A stretch of 24,082 nt of DNA from JBJHCA01 sp050485785 (GCA_050485785.1 JBJHCA010000051.1:1-24082); one strand, 5' to 3'; counted from the first letter of the stretch, positions 1 to 8,963 are shown. Program-made: numbers and translations. Notes: generated from the sequence alone by a model not told the origin.

Positions 1-65
1 ATATCGCATTTACCGGCCACTACTTATTTTTTAGTAATACAAGGTGTTAACTTAAAGTATTCCGC

Positions 66-73
66 TACTTTTG
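66..73 (+). promoter_or_regulatory. Putative -7 promoter element of the repeat-protein gene
   Basis: TACTTTTG matches the Bacteroidota sigma-70 -7 consensus TAnnTTTG exactly and lies about 40 bp before the ATG at 114. A -33 element at the expected 19-bp spacing is poor (GGTG). The call rests on the motif and its position only. Confidence 0.5.
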
Positions 74-113
74 TCAAATTGGAGTAGCATTTTGTTCCTT
101 TAATCAGTCGAAT

Positions 114-2384
114 ATGAATAGCACAACTCCCTACTATTTGATTATTCTGCTACTTTGCTGTATTACCATAGTGAAAGCGCAACCTTGTTTGCCATTTGGC
201 ATAACCTTCACCACCCAAACAGCTGTTGACAATTTTGTAGTGGATCATCCGGGTTGTACGGAAATACAAGGGGTATTGGTGGTAGCCTCCGGTAACAATA
301 ACCCCATTACCAATTTGCAGGGTTTATCCGGAATTACAAAAGTAATGGGCGGGGTGTATATGCAGCACAATACCCAATTGAGTAATTTAGAAGGCTTAAG
401 TAGTTTGCATACCATACAAGGAGGCTTGCATATTATAGAAAATACAGGTTTACTCAATTTAACTGGCTTAGAGAGCTTGGAAGTATTAAACGGAAGCTTG
501 CAAGTAAAAGAAAATGAAGGCTTATTGAGCTTAAACGGCCTGCAGGGCTTGCATTTAATAAACGGCTCGGTAATCATTGACAGAAATCATCAATTGATCA
601 GCTTGCATGGGCTGGACAGTGTAGGAAATATTTTAGGTGATTTGGATATCCACTACAATCTGGGCTTGCTGAATGTAGACCATTTAAACAAGCTGACTAC
701 TGTTGGGGGGGCTTTTAAGTTCCACTTCAATAATAGTGCAATACATGTTCATGGTTTGTTATCTCTGGAGTATATAGGGGGGAACTTTGACATGCGTGGA
801 AATATACTGCTGGAATCATTAAATGGCATGGAGAATTTAATGGCAATTGGGGAAGATTTTTATTTTGATGGCACTAGATTAAAAGAGATCAATGCCTTAA
901 GCGCACTGGAAACCATTGGAGGAAGTGTAACTATTCGATTCAACAGTAAATTGGCTACCCTGGAAGGATTGATGAATCTGACATCGATAAATGGGGAGTT
1001 ATTCATCAGAAGCAACAGCGATTTACTCACCTTGTATGGCCTGGACAATATAGACCCTGAAAGTATTACCGATTTGACCATACGAAACTGTTTTAGATTA
1101 AACATCTGCGAAGTGGCCAGTATTTGCAGTTATCTGAGTATGGGAGGCAATGCAGACATAGCAGGCAATGAACAAGGCTGTTTGAGTGTAGAGCAGGTGA
1201 ATCTGGCCTGCGAAGCCGTAGAAGACGAAACAATATGCCTGCTGCAAGGCATTACGATATCCAGACAAGGGCAATTGGATTCATTTGCCATCAATTATCC
1301 GGGCTGTGTGCATATACTGGGTAATGTAACCATTCAATCCGGCACGCAAGACCCTATCAATAATGTAGGTGGCTTGAATCATATTGAGACGATTGGAGGG
1401 GATTTAATAATAAGGCAAAATAGCAGTTTGATTTACCTTCATGGTTTTGATTCGCTGCAATGGATAGGTGGTTCATTACGAATCACAATGAATGCTATGT
1501 TGGTAGAAATTTTAGGATTCAATAATGTAACTGAAATTGCGACTGCACTAGATGTACAAGTGCTATCGCAAACAAATAGCATGAACGCATTTTCTAAACT
1601 AACAACTGTCGGGAGTAATTTTAGATTATCACAAAGCTCTGCAGTTGAAAACTTTGGAAACTTTGAGGCATTAGAATTTGTAGGTGGCACATTTAGACTT
1701 GGCAATTTTATTTCTGAAAATATGAGTGAGTTTAATCAATTGAAACACATCTCAAATCGGTTATATCTAAGAATCATGCATGGCACAATTAACTTTAATG
1801 GACTTTCAAGTATAAATCATATAGGTTCCTTGTATTTAGAAGATTTAATGGATTTGCAATCACTAGCCGGAATTGAGAATATACCAAAGCTAGACGGTAT
1901 TACTATTAGACAAAACACAGTGTTAACTGATATTTCTGCTTTAAGCAGCATATCATTGGATAGTACACTATTTATAACATTAACAAATAACCCCAACCTT
2001 TCCACCTGCAACTACGCCAACATCTGTGCCTATTTGGAAAGCGGTTATCCTGCACATATATACAATAATGCCCCGGGCTGTAATTCCGTAGAGGAGGTCC
2101 TGGCAATGTGTATAACCTCATCAGGAGAGGTTTATGGTTTTGATGGCGAGCAGCCTGAATTGATCGTTTTTCCAAATCCGGCCTCTGCTTATCTGAACAT
2201 ATACTCGCCGACCGAAATTCACTATAAGGTACGGGTTTACAACATCACCGGTCAAGTAATCAGGGCTTTTGAATTTTCGGAAAAAGAAGTCATGTCACTG
2301 AACGATTTGCCTTCCGGCTTCTATGTACTGGTGTTTGAGCACGAAGGTGGCATGATCATTAGCCGGAAAGTGGTGATAGAGTAA
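114..2384 (+). CDS. Secreted leucine-rich-repeat/receptor-L-domain-like protein with T9SS type A sorting domain
   Basis: Predicted exported surface protein of 756 residues, function unknown. Residues 1-22 form a signal peptide ending VKA-Q. Two homologous modules follow, starting at Cys25 and Cys375 (offset 350). Each opens with a Cys, then about 20 residues on a (Y/H)PGC motif, and closes with a Cys-rich cap (NICEVASICSYL near 340, CNYANICAYL near 638). Between them run repeats of about 23 residues of the form N-x2-L-x2-L-x-GL-x2-L-x2-I-x-G-x-L-x-I, resembling bacterial receptor L-domain or leucine-rich repeats. Residues 682-756 (VFPNPASAYLNIYS, YNITGQVI, GFYVLVFEHEGGMIISRKVVIE-like end) fit the T9SS type A sorting domain. 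Expected route: Sec to periplasm, then T9SS to the surface. An adhesin or binding role is inference. The DNA looks more AT-rich than its neighbours, and runs of 7 and 6 G occur at 705-711 and 777-782. Confidence 0.9.
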   Translation: MNSTTPYYLIILLLCCITIVKAQPCLPFGITFTTQTAVDNFVVDHPGCTEIQGVLVVASGNNNPITNLQGLSGITKVMGGVYMQHNTQLSNLEGLSSLHTIQGGLHIIENTGLLNLTGLESLEVLNGSLQVKENEGLLSLNGLQGLHLINGSVIIDRNHQLISLHGLDSVGNILGDLDIHYNLGLLNVDHLNKLTTVGGAFKFHFNNSAIHVHGLLSLEYIGGNFDMRGNILLESLNGMENLMAIGEDFYFDGTRLKEINALSALETIGGSVTIRFNSKLATLEGLMNLTSINGELFIRSNSDLLTLYGLDNIDPESITDLTIRNCFRLNICEVASICSYLSMGGNADIAGNEQGCLSVEQVNLACEAVEDETICLLQGITISRQGQLDSFAINYPGCVHILGNVTIQSGTQDPINNVGGLNHIETIGGDLIIRQNSSLIYLHGFDSLQWIGGSLRITMNAMLVEILGFNNVTEIATALDVQVLSQTNSMNAFSKLTTVGSNFRLSQSSAVENFGNFEALEFVGGTFRLGNFISENMSEFNQLKHISNRLYLRIMHGTINFNGLSSINHIGSLYLEDLMDLQSLAGIENIPKLDGITIRQNTVLTDISALSSISLDSTLFITLTNNPNLSTCNYANICAYLESGYPAHIYNNAPGCNSVEEVLAMCITSSGEVYGFDGEQPELIVFPNPASAYLNIYSPTEIHYKVRVYNITGQVIRAFEFSEKEVMSLNDLPSGFYVLVFEHEGGMIISRKVVIE

Positions 2385-2437
2385 TACAGGGTAAGGGAGC
2401 TCAATTTTCTGCAAGCATTTTCTCCATCTAAATTCAT

Positions 2438-2445
2438 TACCTTTG
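2438..2445 (+). promoter_or_regulatory. Putative -7 promoter element of prfC
   Basis: TACCTTTG is an exact TAnnTTTG match in the typical Bacteroidota context ATTACCTTTGCGGC, 47 bp before the prfC ATG. No convincing -33 TTTG is seen at 19-20 bp spacing. Confidence 0.6.
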
Positions 2446-2492
2446 CGGCTTCAAAAATTAATAGGCTATAGCCGGTACCGGAGATCAACAAA

Positions 2493-4139
2493 ATGTTATC
2501 AACCATAGACAAAAAGGACAAGCAGTTACAATCGGAAATACAAAAGCGCAAATCTTTCGGGATCATCAGCCATCCGGATGCCGGTAAAACTACCCTCACG
2601 GAGAAGCTGCTTTTATTTGGTGGCGCAATACAGGAGGCAGGAGCGGTGAAGTCGAATAAAATAAACCGGACCACGACTTCCGATTTTATGGAGATTGAGA
2701 AGCAGCGGGGTATATCGGTAGCTACCTCCGTTATGGCATTTGAATACCGCGGCAGGCAGGTGAATATTCTGGATACGCCGGGACACAAGGATTTTGCAGA
2801 GGACACATACCGCACATTGTCTGCAGTAGACAGCACTATTGTGGTGATAGATGTGGCCAAAGGGGTTGAGGAGCAAACGGAGAAACTTGTGGAGGTGTGC
2901 CGTATGCGCAAGACCCCCATGATCGTTTTTATCAACAAGCTGGATCGCGATGGAAAAGATGCCATTGAACTGCTGGATGAAATTGAGCAAAAACTCGGAC
3001 TCAGAGCCTGCCCGCTCAGCTGGCCTGTGGGAATGGGACCCGATTTTAAGGGAGTGTACAATATTTATGAGAAAAAGCTTTGTCTTTTCAGACCTCACGG
3101 CAAGCAACTGGAGGAAGAAGTGATAGCTATCAGCAACCTGGATGACTCAGCACTGGAAACTGCCATAGGAAGCAGAGCTGCTCAACTGCTCCGGGAAGAA
3201 GTGAATATGGTAGAGTCGATATATCCTGCGTTTGACGACGAAGCCTACCTCAACAGTAAGCTCAATCCCGTGTTTTTTGGGTCTGCTATCAATAACTTCG
3301 GGGTAAAGGAGCTTTTGGACTGTTTTATTGACATTGCTCCCAATCCGAAGCCCCGCATTGCCGAAGAGCGGGTTGTGCATCCGGAAGAGACAAAATTTTC
3401 GGGTTTTGTGTTTAAAATACATGCCAATATCGATCCCAGACACCGCGACCGGATCGCTTTTCTGCGAATAGTATCCGGAGTATTCAGCCGCAATACCAAT
3501 TACCTCCATGTCCGCCAGGGAAAGAAAATGAAATTCCCCAACCCCACAACGTTCATGGCCTCAAAAAAATCCGTTATTGACGATGCTTATCCGGGAGATA
3601 TTATCGGACTGTATGACAGCGGCAACTTCAAGATTGGCGATAGCCTGACAGAAGGTGAAGTGCTCCACTTTAAAGGCATACCCAGTTTTTCACCCGAACA
3701 ATTCCGGTATGTCAGCAATGCAGACCCGCTTAAGTCAAAGCAATTGAACAAGGGCCTGATGGAGCTGATGGACGAAGGGCTGGCACAATTGTTCATACAT
3801 GAGTTCAATCAGCGTAAAATTGTAGGCACGGTAGGTGCTCTCCAGTTTGACGTAATCCAATACAGGCTTGAACATGAATACGGTGCTCAATGCACCTATG
3901 AGCCGGTTGATCTGTATAAGGCATGCTGGGTACACAGTGACAAGCCCAAAGAGATGGAAGCGTTCAAAAAGCAGCGTTTCAGGGATATTGCCCATGACAA
4001 AGACGGAAGAACAGTGTTTCTGGCAGAATCGGCATGGATGCTGAAAATGGCGATGGAAAATCATCCTGAAGTCCGTTTTTATACTACATCAGAAAAGGTG
4101 GCGTCAAGCCTGATCAGTACTGTACAGCGGACTTACTAG
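2493..4139 (+). CDS. prfC: Peptide chain release factor 3 (RF3)
   Basis: Translational GTPase that removes class I release factors RF1/RF2 from the ribosome after peptide release; cytoplasmic. The 548 residues compare with about 529 in E. coli. G1 P-loop SHPDAGKT is at 26-33, the switch I region has RTTTSDFMEIEKQRGISV, G3 is DTPGHKDF, and G4 is NKLDRDG. The middle domain (KFSGFVFKIHANIDPRHRDR) and the C-terminal FNQRKIVGTVGALQFDVIQ segment are characteristic of RF3 rather than EF-G or the tetracycline-resistance proteins. The ATG at 2493 follows a good promoter element and leaves a normal N-terminal extension. The gene converges with pdxA, with 84 bp between the two stop codons and no clear hairpin terminator. 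Confidence 0.97.
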   Translation: MLSTIDKKDKQLQSEIQKRKSFGIISHPDAGKTTLTEKLLLFGGAIQEAGAVKSNKINRTTTSDFMEIEKQRGISVATSVMAFEYRGRQVNILDTPGHKDFAEDTYRTLSAVDSTIVVIDVAKGVEEQTEKLVEVCRMRKTPMIVFINKLDRDGKDAIELLDEIEQKLGLRACPLSWPVGMGPDFKGVYNIYEKKLCLFRPHGKQLEEEVIAISNLDDSALETAIGSRAAQLLREEVNMVESIYPAFDDEAYLNSKLNPVFFGSAINNFGVKELLDCFIDIAPNPKPRIAEERVVHPEETKFSGFVFKIHANIDPRHRDRIAFLRIVSGVFSRNTNYLHVRQGKKMKFPNPTTFMASKKSVIDDAYPGDIIGLYDSGNFKIGDSLTEGEVLHFKGIPSFSPEQFRYVSNADPLKSKQLNKGLMELMDEGLAQLFIHEFNQRKIVGTVGALQFDVIQYRLEHEYGAQCTYEPVDLYKACWVHSDKPKEMEAFKKQRFRDIAHDKDGRTVFLAESAWMLKMAMENHPEVRFYTTSEKVASSLISTVQRTY

Positions 4140-4223
4140 CAATATGGATATTGGGCAATCATGGAGTTTGCCTGCAACATTGTACAACGTCCAGCATTTC
4201 GGGGCAGGAATTATACCGGCCGT

Positions 4224-5312
4224 TTATTCTTCAGTTATGGGGTCATCTTTGCCGGAGTCGGGGGCGTGTTGCAGCCTTTCCACCGGATTGTCGTGCATTT
4301 CGCGGTATCTTCTGCGATGTTTGATCACGTCCAGTGCGGTAAACATGGCTTTGCGAAACGAAGAAGGATCGGCCTGATTTTTTCCTGCAATATCATATCC
4401 GGTTCCGTGGTCAGGTGAAGTTCTTACCACCTGAAGTCCGGCTGTGAAATTGACCCCTTCACCAAATGACAGAGTTTTAAATGCAACCAGGCCCTGATCG
4501 TGATACATGGCCAGTACGCCGTCGAATGTCCGGAAACTGCCTGATCCGAAAAAGCCGTCTGCGGGATAGGGGCCCATGGTGCGGAGTCCCTGTTCTTTGG
4601 CTTTGGCTATGGCCGGAGCAATAATTTTTTCATCTTCATCACCTATAGAGCCGCCGTCACCGGCATGTGGATTAAGGCCAAGCACGGCCAACATGGGGCT
4701 GTCGATGCCAAAATCTTCTCTGAGGGTGCGGTGAAACACGGTGATTTTCTCCAGTACGGCATCTTCCGTAACCTTATTGGCCACTTCATTGATAGGAATA
4801 TGATTGGTCACTAAACCTACCCTGAGCCGGTCGCTCACCAGCAGCATGAGACTGTTTTGCGCACCAAATCTCCTGGTGAGGTATTCAGTATGACCTTTGC
4901 CATCGAATTCAGCCACATATTCCATGGCTTTTTTGTTAAGCGGTGCCGTTACAATGCCATCAATGAGGCCTTTATCGAGGTCATCGCAAGCGGCAGCCAG
5001 TGACTTCAGCGCATATTCTCCGCTTTCAACGGTCAGTTTGCCCAGGTTGATATTAACCGTTTCCTTCCAGCAATTGACCACATTCACCTGTCCATGTTTT
5101 ATGCTGTGTACATCGTAGGCATTGTGGAAAATGGCTTCAAAATCTGGCACTACATTCTTGTGGTAACTGACCACCTTGGATGAGCCGTAGATCACGGGAG
5201 TGCAAAAAGTGAGAATGCGTTTGTCGGTCAGGGTTTTGAGGATCACTTCCAGACCTATACCGTTGATGTCTCCTATGGTGATTCCCAGGATTAATGGGTT
5301 GGAATTGGACAT
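4224..5312 (-). CDS. pdxA: 4-hydroxythreonine-4-phosphate dehydrogenase
   Basis: NAD-dependent oxidation of 4-phosphohydroxy-L-threonine in the DXP-dependent pyridoxal 5'-phosphate pathway; cytoplasmic. The 362 residues start ITIGDINGIGLEV, followed by TAPLNKKAM (122-130), GHTEYLTRRFG (140-150), GLNPHAGDGG (212-221) and SPDHGTGYDIAGK (299-311). The three metal-binding histidines align as H171, H216 and H271, offset by five from E. coli H166/H211/H266. The C-terminal tail after residue 340 is hydrophilic and not conserved in my recollection. The start at 5312 lies 33 bp after the leucyl aminopeptidase stop, so the two are probably co-transcribed. Confidence 0.96.
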   Translation of the reverse strand: MSNSNPLILGITIGDINGIGLEVILKTLTDKRILTFCTPVIYGSSKVVSYHKNVVPDFEAIFHNAYDVHSIKHGQVNVVNCWKETVNINLGKLTVESGEYALKSLAAACDDLDKGLIDGIVTAPLNKKAMEYVAEFDGKGHTEYLTRRFGAQNSLMLLVSDRLRVGLVTNHIPINEVANKVTEDAVLEKITVFHRTLREDFGIDSPMLAVLGLNPHAGDGGSIGDEDEKIIAPAIAKAKEQGLRTMGPYPADGFFGSGSFRTFDGVLAMYHDQGLVAFKTLSFGEGVNFTAGLQVVRTSPDHGTGYDIAGKNQADPSSFRKAMFTALDVIKHRRRYREMHDNPVERLQHAPDSGKDDPITEE

Positions 5313-5345
5313 ATTGAATGTGATTGAATGTTCAAATTAGATTGA

Positions 5346-6791
5346 TCAATAATTGGATAGAAACTGAAACAACAGTCTCACGCCGGTGCCGTTGCCAAAT
5401 TTACCTCTGTAGGAATCTGCCTGCAGCAAATAGGAAATACCGGCAATATCAAGGTGGATCCAGGGGAAACCGGTAAAGTACTCCAGGAATTTTCCGGCGG
5501 TAATGGTACCGGCAAGTGGCGAGGGCATGGCATTCCGAATATCTGCAATGTCTGATTTCAAAAATTCGGCATAATCGTCCCAAAGCGGAAACTCCATTAT
5601 GCGCTCATGTACTTCAAACCCGCTGTCGGTCATTTTTTTCCTATGCCTGGCATCAGCGGTAGCCATCATGGCTATACCCTTGTTGCCCAATGCGCGCATG
5701 GTAGCTCCGGTTAAGGTAGCTACATCAATTACCAGCTCGGGATCGTATCTTTTGGCAAAGAGCAGCGCATCAGCTAATACGAGACGGCCTTCAGCATCTG
5801 TGTTCATCACTTCCACAGTAGAGCCGTCAAACATGGTGATAACATCACCGGGCACATAGGCATCGCGGCCGGGCCGGTTGTCCGTAGCGGGAATCAGGGC
5901 TACCAGATGGAGCGGAAGGTTCGCTTCTGCGGCAGCTACCATGGTGCCAAACACTGCAGCCGCTCCGCCCATATCACACTTCATCATATCCATGCTGTTG
6001 GGTGTTGGCTTTAGGCTTAAGCCTCCGGTGTCATACATGATCCCTTTTCCGATCAGCACAATGGGTTTAGTGTTGACCGGTTCACTTTTGGGCTTCCACT
6101 CCAGGATAGAAAACCGGGGTGGTGTGTAACTGCCTTTATTGACAGCCAGCAATCCGCCCATATTGAGTGACCTGATCTGCTCTTCTTCCAGCGTGGTTAC
6201 CTTCAGGCCGCATTTACGGCCCGTTTTTTCCATTTCTTTAGCAAATCGCGGTGCGTCGAGGTGAGAATGAGGCATATTAACCAGATCGCGGGCCAGATAA
6301 GTACTGCGTACCACGGCTTGTAAAACTTCCAGCGTTTCCGGTGTAATATCATCCGGGCGAATGGCCAGCCTTTTGACGGAAACTCCATGATCATTGCCGT
6401 TATGATCGGATTTCCGGTAACCGGCAAAACGATACAAACTTAGCAGAGCAGCTTCGGCGGCTACAAATGCGCAATCGTATTTTGCATGGTTTACCAAATA
6501 AAGGGTCTCAGGCTTCCAGTGTAAAAATCCCTGTATGGCAGCATGGATGTTTTTGCGGAGCTTTTCTTTGGATTCGGCATCAAAGCGGCTGCCGTTCCAG
6601 GTAATCACTGTAAGCAGCAATTCATCGTCGGCCAGGGTAAAAAACCCGGCTTTGTTTTTCAGCAGTTTTTTAACGGGATATTCAAAACGGTTGTAGGGAG
6701 CTGCCGACAGCCACTGCAAGTGATTATCGTGCGTTATCACCATATGCATGTGCTGATTGCCTACCGGTGTTTTCCTTTCTATTTGTATCAT
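5346..6791 (-). CDS. M17 family leucyl aminopeptidase (PepA-like)
   Basis: Cytosolic dinuclear-metal aminopeptidase that releases N-terminal residues from peptides. I choose the ATG at 6791 (MIQIERKTPVG), giving 481 residues, normal for M17. The frame stays open upstream to 6929, but that part would overlap rsmA on the other strand and reads unlike the family; a TAnnTTTG element at 6834-6827 also fits the shorter start. Family signatures are all present: GKGIMYDTGGLSLKP (near 245, metal and substrate Lys/Asp), MKCDMGGAAA with a metal Asp, and NTDAEGRLVLADAL (near 329, metal Asp and Glu, catalytic Arg), followed by DVATLTGA. The first motif has MYDT where FDSG-type sequence is usual, a mild variation. 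It is the first gene of a likely operon with pdxA. Confidence 0.94.
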   Translation of the reverse strand: MIQIERKTPVGNQHMHMVITHDNHLQWLSAAPYNRFEYPVKKLLKNKAGFFTLADDELLLTVITWNGSRFDAESKEKLRKNIHAAIQGFLHWKPETLYLVNHAKYDCAFVAAEAALLSLYRFAGYRKSDHNGNDHGVSVKRLAIRPDDITPETLEVLQAVVRSTYLARDLVNMPHSHLDAPRFAKEMEKTGRKCGLKVTTLEEEQIRSLNMGGLLAVNKGSYTPPRFSILEWKPKSEPVNTKPIVLIGKGIMYDTGGLSLKPTPNSMDMMKCDMGGAAAVFGTMVAAAEANLPLHLVALIPATDNRPGRDAYVPGDVITMFDGSTVEVMNTDAEGRLVLADALLFAKRYDPELVIDVATLTGATMRALGNKGIAMMATADARHRKKMTDSGFEVHERIMEFPLWDDYAEFLKSDIADIRNAMPSPLAGTITAGKFLEYFTGFPWIHLDIAGISYLLQADSYRGKFGNGTGVRLLFQFLSNY

Positions 6792-6826
6792 ATTCACGTT
6801 ATTTGCCGTGATAAATTTACAGCCGC

Positions 6827-6834
6827 CAAAATTA
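6827..6834 (-). promoter_or_regulatory. Putative -7 promoter element of the aminopeptidase-pdxA operon
   Basis: On the minus strand the sequence reads TAATTTTG, an exact TAnnTTTG match, about 36 bp upstream of the ATG at 6791. It supports that start rather than the longer frame. The -33 region is weak. Confidence 0.5.
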
Positions 6835-6867
6835 GTCAATTTAATTGGGGTAACCCGAATTATCCTT

Positions 6868-7659
6868 ATGCGTGCCAAAAAATCATACGGCCAACACTTC
6901 CTGACTGCACCGCTTATTTGCGAGCGCATTGCCGCAGAAATAAACCTGGCCTGCCAACAGCATCACACCGGCAATGTGCTGGAAATAGGCCCCGGAACCG
7001 GAATGCTCACCCGGCATCTGACCAATACGGTGGACAGGCTCAAGGCTGTAGAGGCCGATCCCGACATGGTAGCCTTTCTGCGGAGCAGAAAAAGCGGTTT
7101 ATCCGGTTTGGATATCGTGGAGGCTGATTTTCTTTCTTTAGATATAGCTCTTTGTTTTGAAGGGTTGCCCTTTATTGTAGCCGGCAACTTTCCGTATAGT
7201 ATCTCGAGCCAGATAGTGTTCAGGGTGCTTGAAAACAGAAAAATAGTGCCCGCAATGGTGGGTATGTTTCAAAAGGAGGTAGCACTCAGAATTTGTGCTC
7301 AACCCAGAAGCAAGGATTACGGCATCCTCAGCGTGCTGACCCGCGCTTTTTATCATCCCACTTACCTTTTTGAACTCGGGCCTGAGTATTTTGATCCCCC
7401 GCCTAAGGTCAACAGTGCTGTTATAAGGCTCGACCGCAATACCGATCAACTACTGCCCTGTGATGAAGGCATGTTCAGAAGTGTGGTAAAAACAGCATTT
7501 AACCAACGGCGTAAAATGCTGCGCAACAGCCTTAAAGCCATGAGCCTGGAACGATTTCCCGAACTTGCAACTTATATGACCATGCGACCTGAAATGCTTT
7601 CCGTAGATGACTTTGTTATGATTACCGCCAAACTTCAGTACTCAGGAAACCCGGAGTAA
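6868..7659 (+). CDS. rsmA: 16S rRNA (adenine1518-N6/adenine1519-N6)-dimethyltransferase
   Basis: SAM-dependent enzyme (KsgA/RsmA) that dimethylates two adjacent adenines in the 3' hairpin of 16S rRNA during small-subunit assembly. The ATG at 6868 begins with MRAKKSYGQHFL, the usual family N-terminus, and gives 263 residues; an in-frame upstream ATG at 6757 would run into the divergent aminopeptidase coding region and is rejected. Motif I LEIGPGTG (38-45), VEADPDM (61-67), and the catalytic motif NFPY (107-110; NLPY in E. coli) followed by SIS are present. The C-terminal domain has YFDPPPKVNSAVIRL and FNQRRKMLRNSLK. Divergent from the aminopeptidase with 76 bp between start codons. Confidence 0.97.
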   Translation: MRAKKSYGQHFLTAPLICERIAAEINLACQQHHTGNVLEIGPGTGMLTRHLTNTVDRLKAVEADPDMVAFLRSRKSGLSGLDIVEADFLSLDIALCFEGLPFIVAGNFPYSISSQIVFRVLENRKIVPAMVGMFQKEVALRICAQPRSKDYGILSVLTRAFYHPTYLFELGPEYFDPPPKVNSAVIRLDRNTDQLLPCDEGMFRSVVKTAFNQRRKMLRNSLKAMSLERFPELATYMTMRPEMLSVDDFVMITAKLQYSGNPE

Positions 7660-7971
7660 TGCTAAAACCGGGAGAATGCAGGCAACCGGATTCCACACGC
7701 TTTGCAGTAAGTTAAAAATGCGATGCGTGCCACAAAAAGATATCAAAAAAGAATATCAACCCTGTGCTTGACAAGTCAAAAACCCAACTACCGCTGAGCA
7801 GTATGGGTTTGAAATGATATTTTCAGGACAGAGCAATTTTGTAAAATGGGAGTGTAGCGATGAAAAAAATGGCAGTCAAGTAATTTTTTCCGAACTTGAG
7901 GCAGCGTTTATGCAATCTGATGCGTAATAGCAACATGTCAACCGGAGAATGATCTCCCATACCGTTTGAGT
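7660..7971. other. 312-bp gap between rsmA and the dehydrogenase, with a possible gene remnant
   Basis: No convincing gene. On the plus strand, one frame reads from ATG 7718 through 17 codons (MRCVPQKDIKKEYQPCA) to TGA at 7769, then stays open to TAA at 7925; inside it ATG 7814 would start a 37-residue ORF (begins MIFSGQSNFVKWE). This could be a decayed small gene or chance. A 5-bp hairpin GGAGA-atga-TCTCC lies at 7944-7957. No TAnnTTTG promoter or strong terminator was found here. Confidence 0.3.
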
Positions 7972-8937
7972 ATGCTCAATGTCCTGATAACAGACGATGT
8001 TCATGAAGCACTGATCGGAAAGCTGCAGCAGTCCGGTATTGCCGTTGAGTACCGTCCCGACATCAGCAACCGGGAGATTTTCGAGATTTTGCCTTCTTAT
8101 GACGGACTGGTGATCAACAGTAAAACTAAGGTGGATCGCGCAATGATGGATCGGGGCATCAAATTGCGATTTATCGGAAGGCTTGGTTCGGGGCTTGACA
8201 TTATCGATCTGGAGTATGCATCAATTCGCGGAATCACGGTGCTGAGTACGCCGGAGGCCAACAGCCGTGCGGTAGCAGAACATGTTCTGGGGATGATGCT
8301 TGCTGCCGCCAACAGATTCAGACAGGGAATGCAGGAAGTTGCCTCCATGCAGAAATGGCAACGTGAAGCCTGCAGAGGATTTGAACTTGAAGGAAAGACA
8401 ATTGGCATTATCGGGGTAGGTAACAACGGCAGTGAGACGGTAAAACTGCTGGCTTCCATGGGTATGCAGATACTTATGTATGATAAGTACAGACCTGCGG
8501 GATACGGAGCAGCCTATCCACATGCTGTGGAAGCTGGATCCCCGGATGTAATTACCGAAAGAGCATCCATCATCAGTTTGCATGTGCCGCTTACACACGA
8601 AACTGAAAACATGGTGAATGAGGAGTTTTTCGAGCGATGGAAAAATCCACTCATGCTGGTCAATATCAGCCGAGGCCGGGTAGTGGATACTGAAAGTCTG
8701 GTGAAAGCACTCAGCAGCGGCCGACTGCCGTTTGCATGCCTGGATGTACTGGCCAATGAAAAGCCTGAAACCTACAGCCCTGAAGAGCGAATGAATTATG
8801 GCTATCTGGCTAATCATCCGCAGGTAATTTGTACTCCGCATGTTGCCGGTTGGACGCATGAATCGAAGGAGAAAATTGCACTGAGCCTGGCCAAGAGTAT
8901 TTTGACAAAATGTGCTAATGAGGTTGTTTTAAGATGA
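7972..8937 (+). CDS. D-isomer-specific 2-hydroxyacid dehydrogenase (phosphoglycerate dehydrogenase-like)
   Basis: NAD-dependent reduction/oxidation of a 2-keto/D-2-hydroxy acid; cytoplasmic. The ATG at 7972 gives 321 residues; a TTG two codons upstream (7966) is less likely. The Rossmann motif GVGNNG is at 148-153 with the acidic NAD-binding D171. The catalytic triad is R234 (NISRGRVVD), E263 (DVLANEKPE) and H290 (CTPHVAGWT). The family N-terminal half (INSKTKVD, GLDIIDLEYASIRGI, SRAVAEH) is complete. There is no ACT or ASB regulatory domain, unlike many SerA enzymes, so it could be the short form of phosphoglycerate dehydrogenase for serine synthesis or a hydroxypyruvate/glyoxylate reductase. 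No serine-pathway partner is adjacent, so the substrate is open. Confidence 0.92.
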   Translation: MLNVLITDDVHEALIGKLQQSGIAVEYRPDISNREIFEILPSYDGLVINSKTKVDRAMMDRGIKLRFIGRLGSGLDIIDLEYASIRGITVLSTPEANSRAVAEHVLGMMLAAANRFRQGMQEVASMQKWQREACRGFELEGKTIGIIGVGNNGSETVKLLASMGMQILMYDKYRPAGYGAAYPHAVEAGSPDVITERASIISLHVPLTHETENMVNEEFFERWKNPLMLVNISRGRVVDTESLVKALSSGRLPFACLDVLANEKPETYSPEERMNYGYLANHPQVICTPHVAGWTHESKEKIALSLAKSILTKCANEVVLR

Positions 8938-8963
8938 TCGTGAAAAATAGCCTTGCGAAATTT

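Noticed and set aside
2321..3061. 246-codon open frame on the minus strand
   Set aside because: It lies almost wholly opposite prfC, whose GTPase motifs are unmistakable; the antisense protein has Ser/Cys-rich shadow composition and no motif.
4144..4418. Two overlapping plus-strand frames after prfC
   Set aside because: Both are mostly antisense to the C-terminal part of pdxA and neither shows motifs.
6792..6929. N-terminal extension of the aminopeptidase frame
   Set aside because: It would overlap the rsmA start region on the other strand, contains the candidate promoter element, and is not M17-like.
7723..7732. ATGCGTGCCA here repeats the first ten bases of rsmA (6868-6877)
   Set aside because: Similarity fades after the ten bases and the frame ends after 24 codons; treated as coincidence, not a duplicated start.
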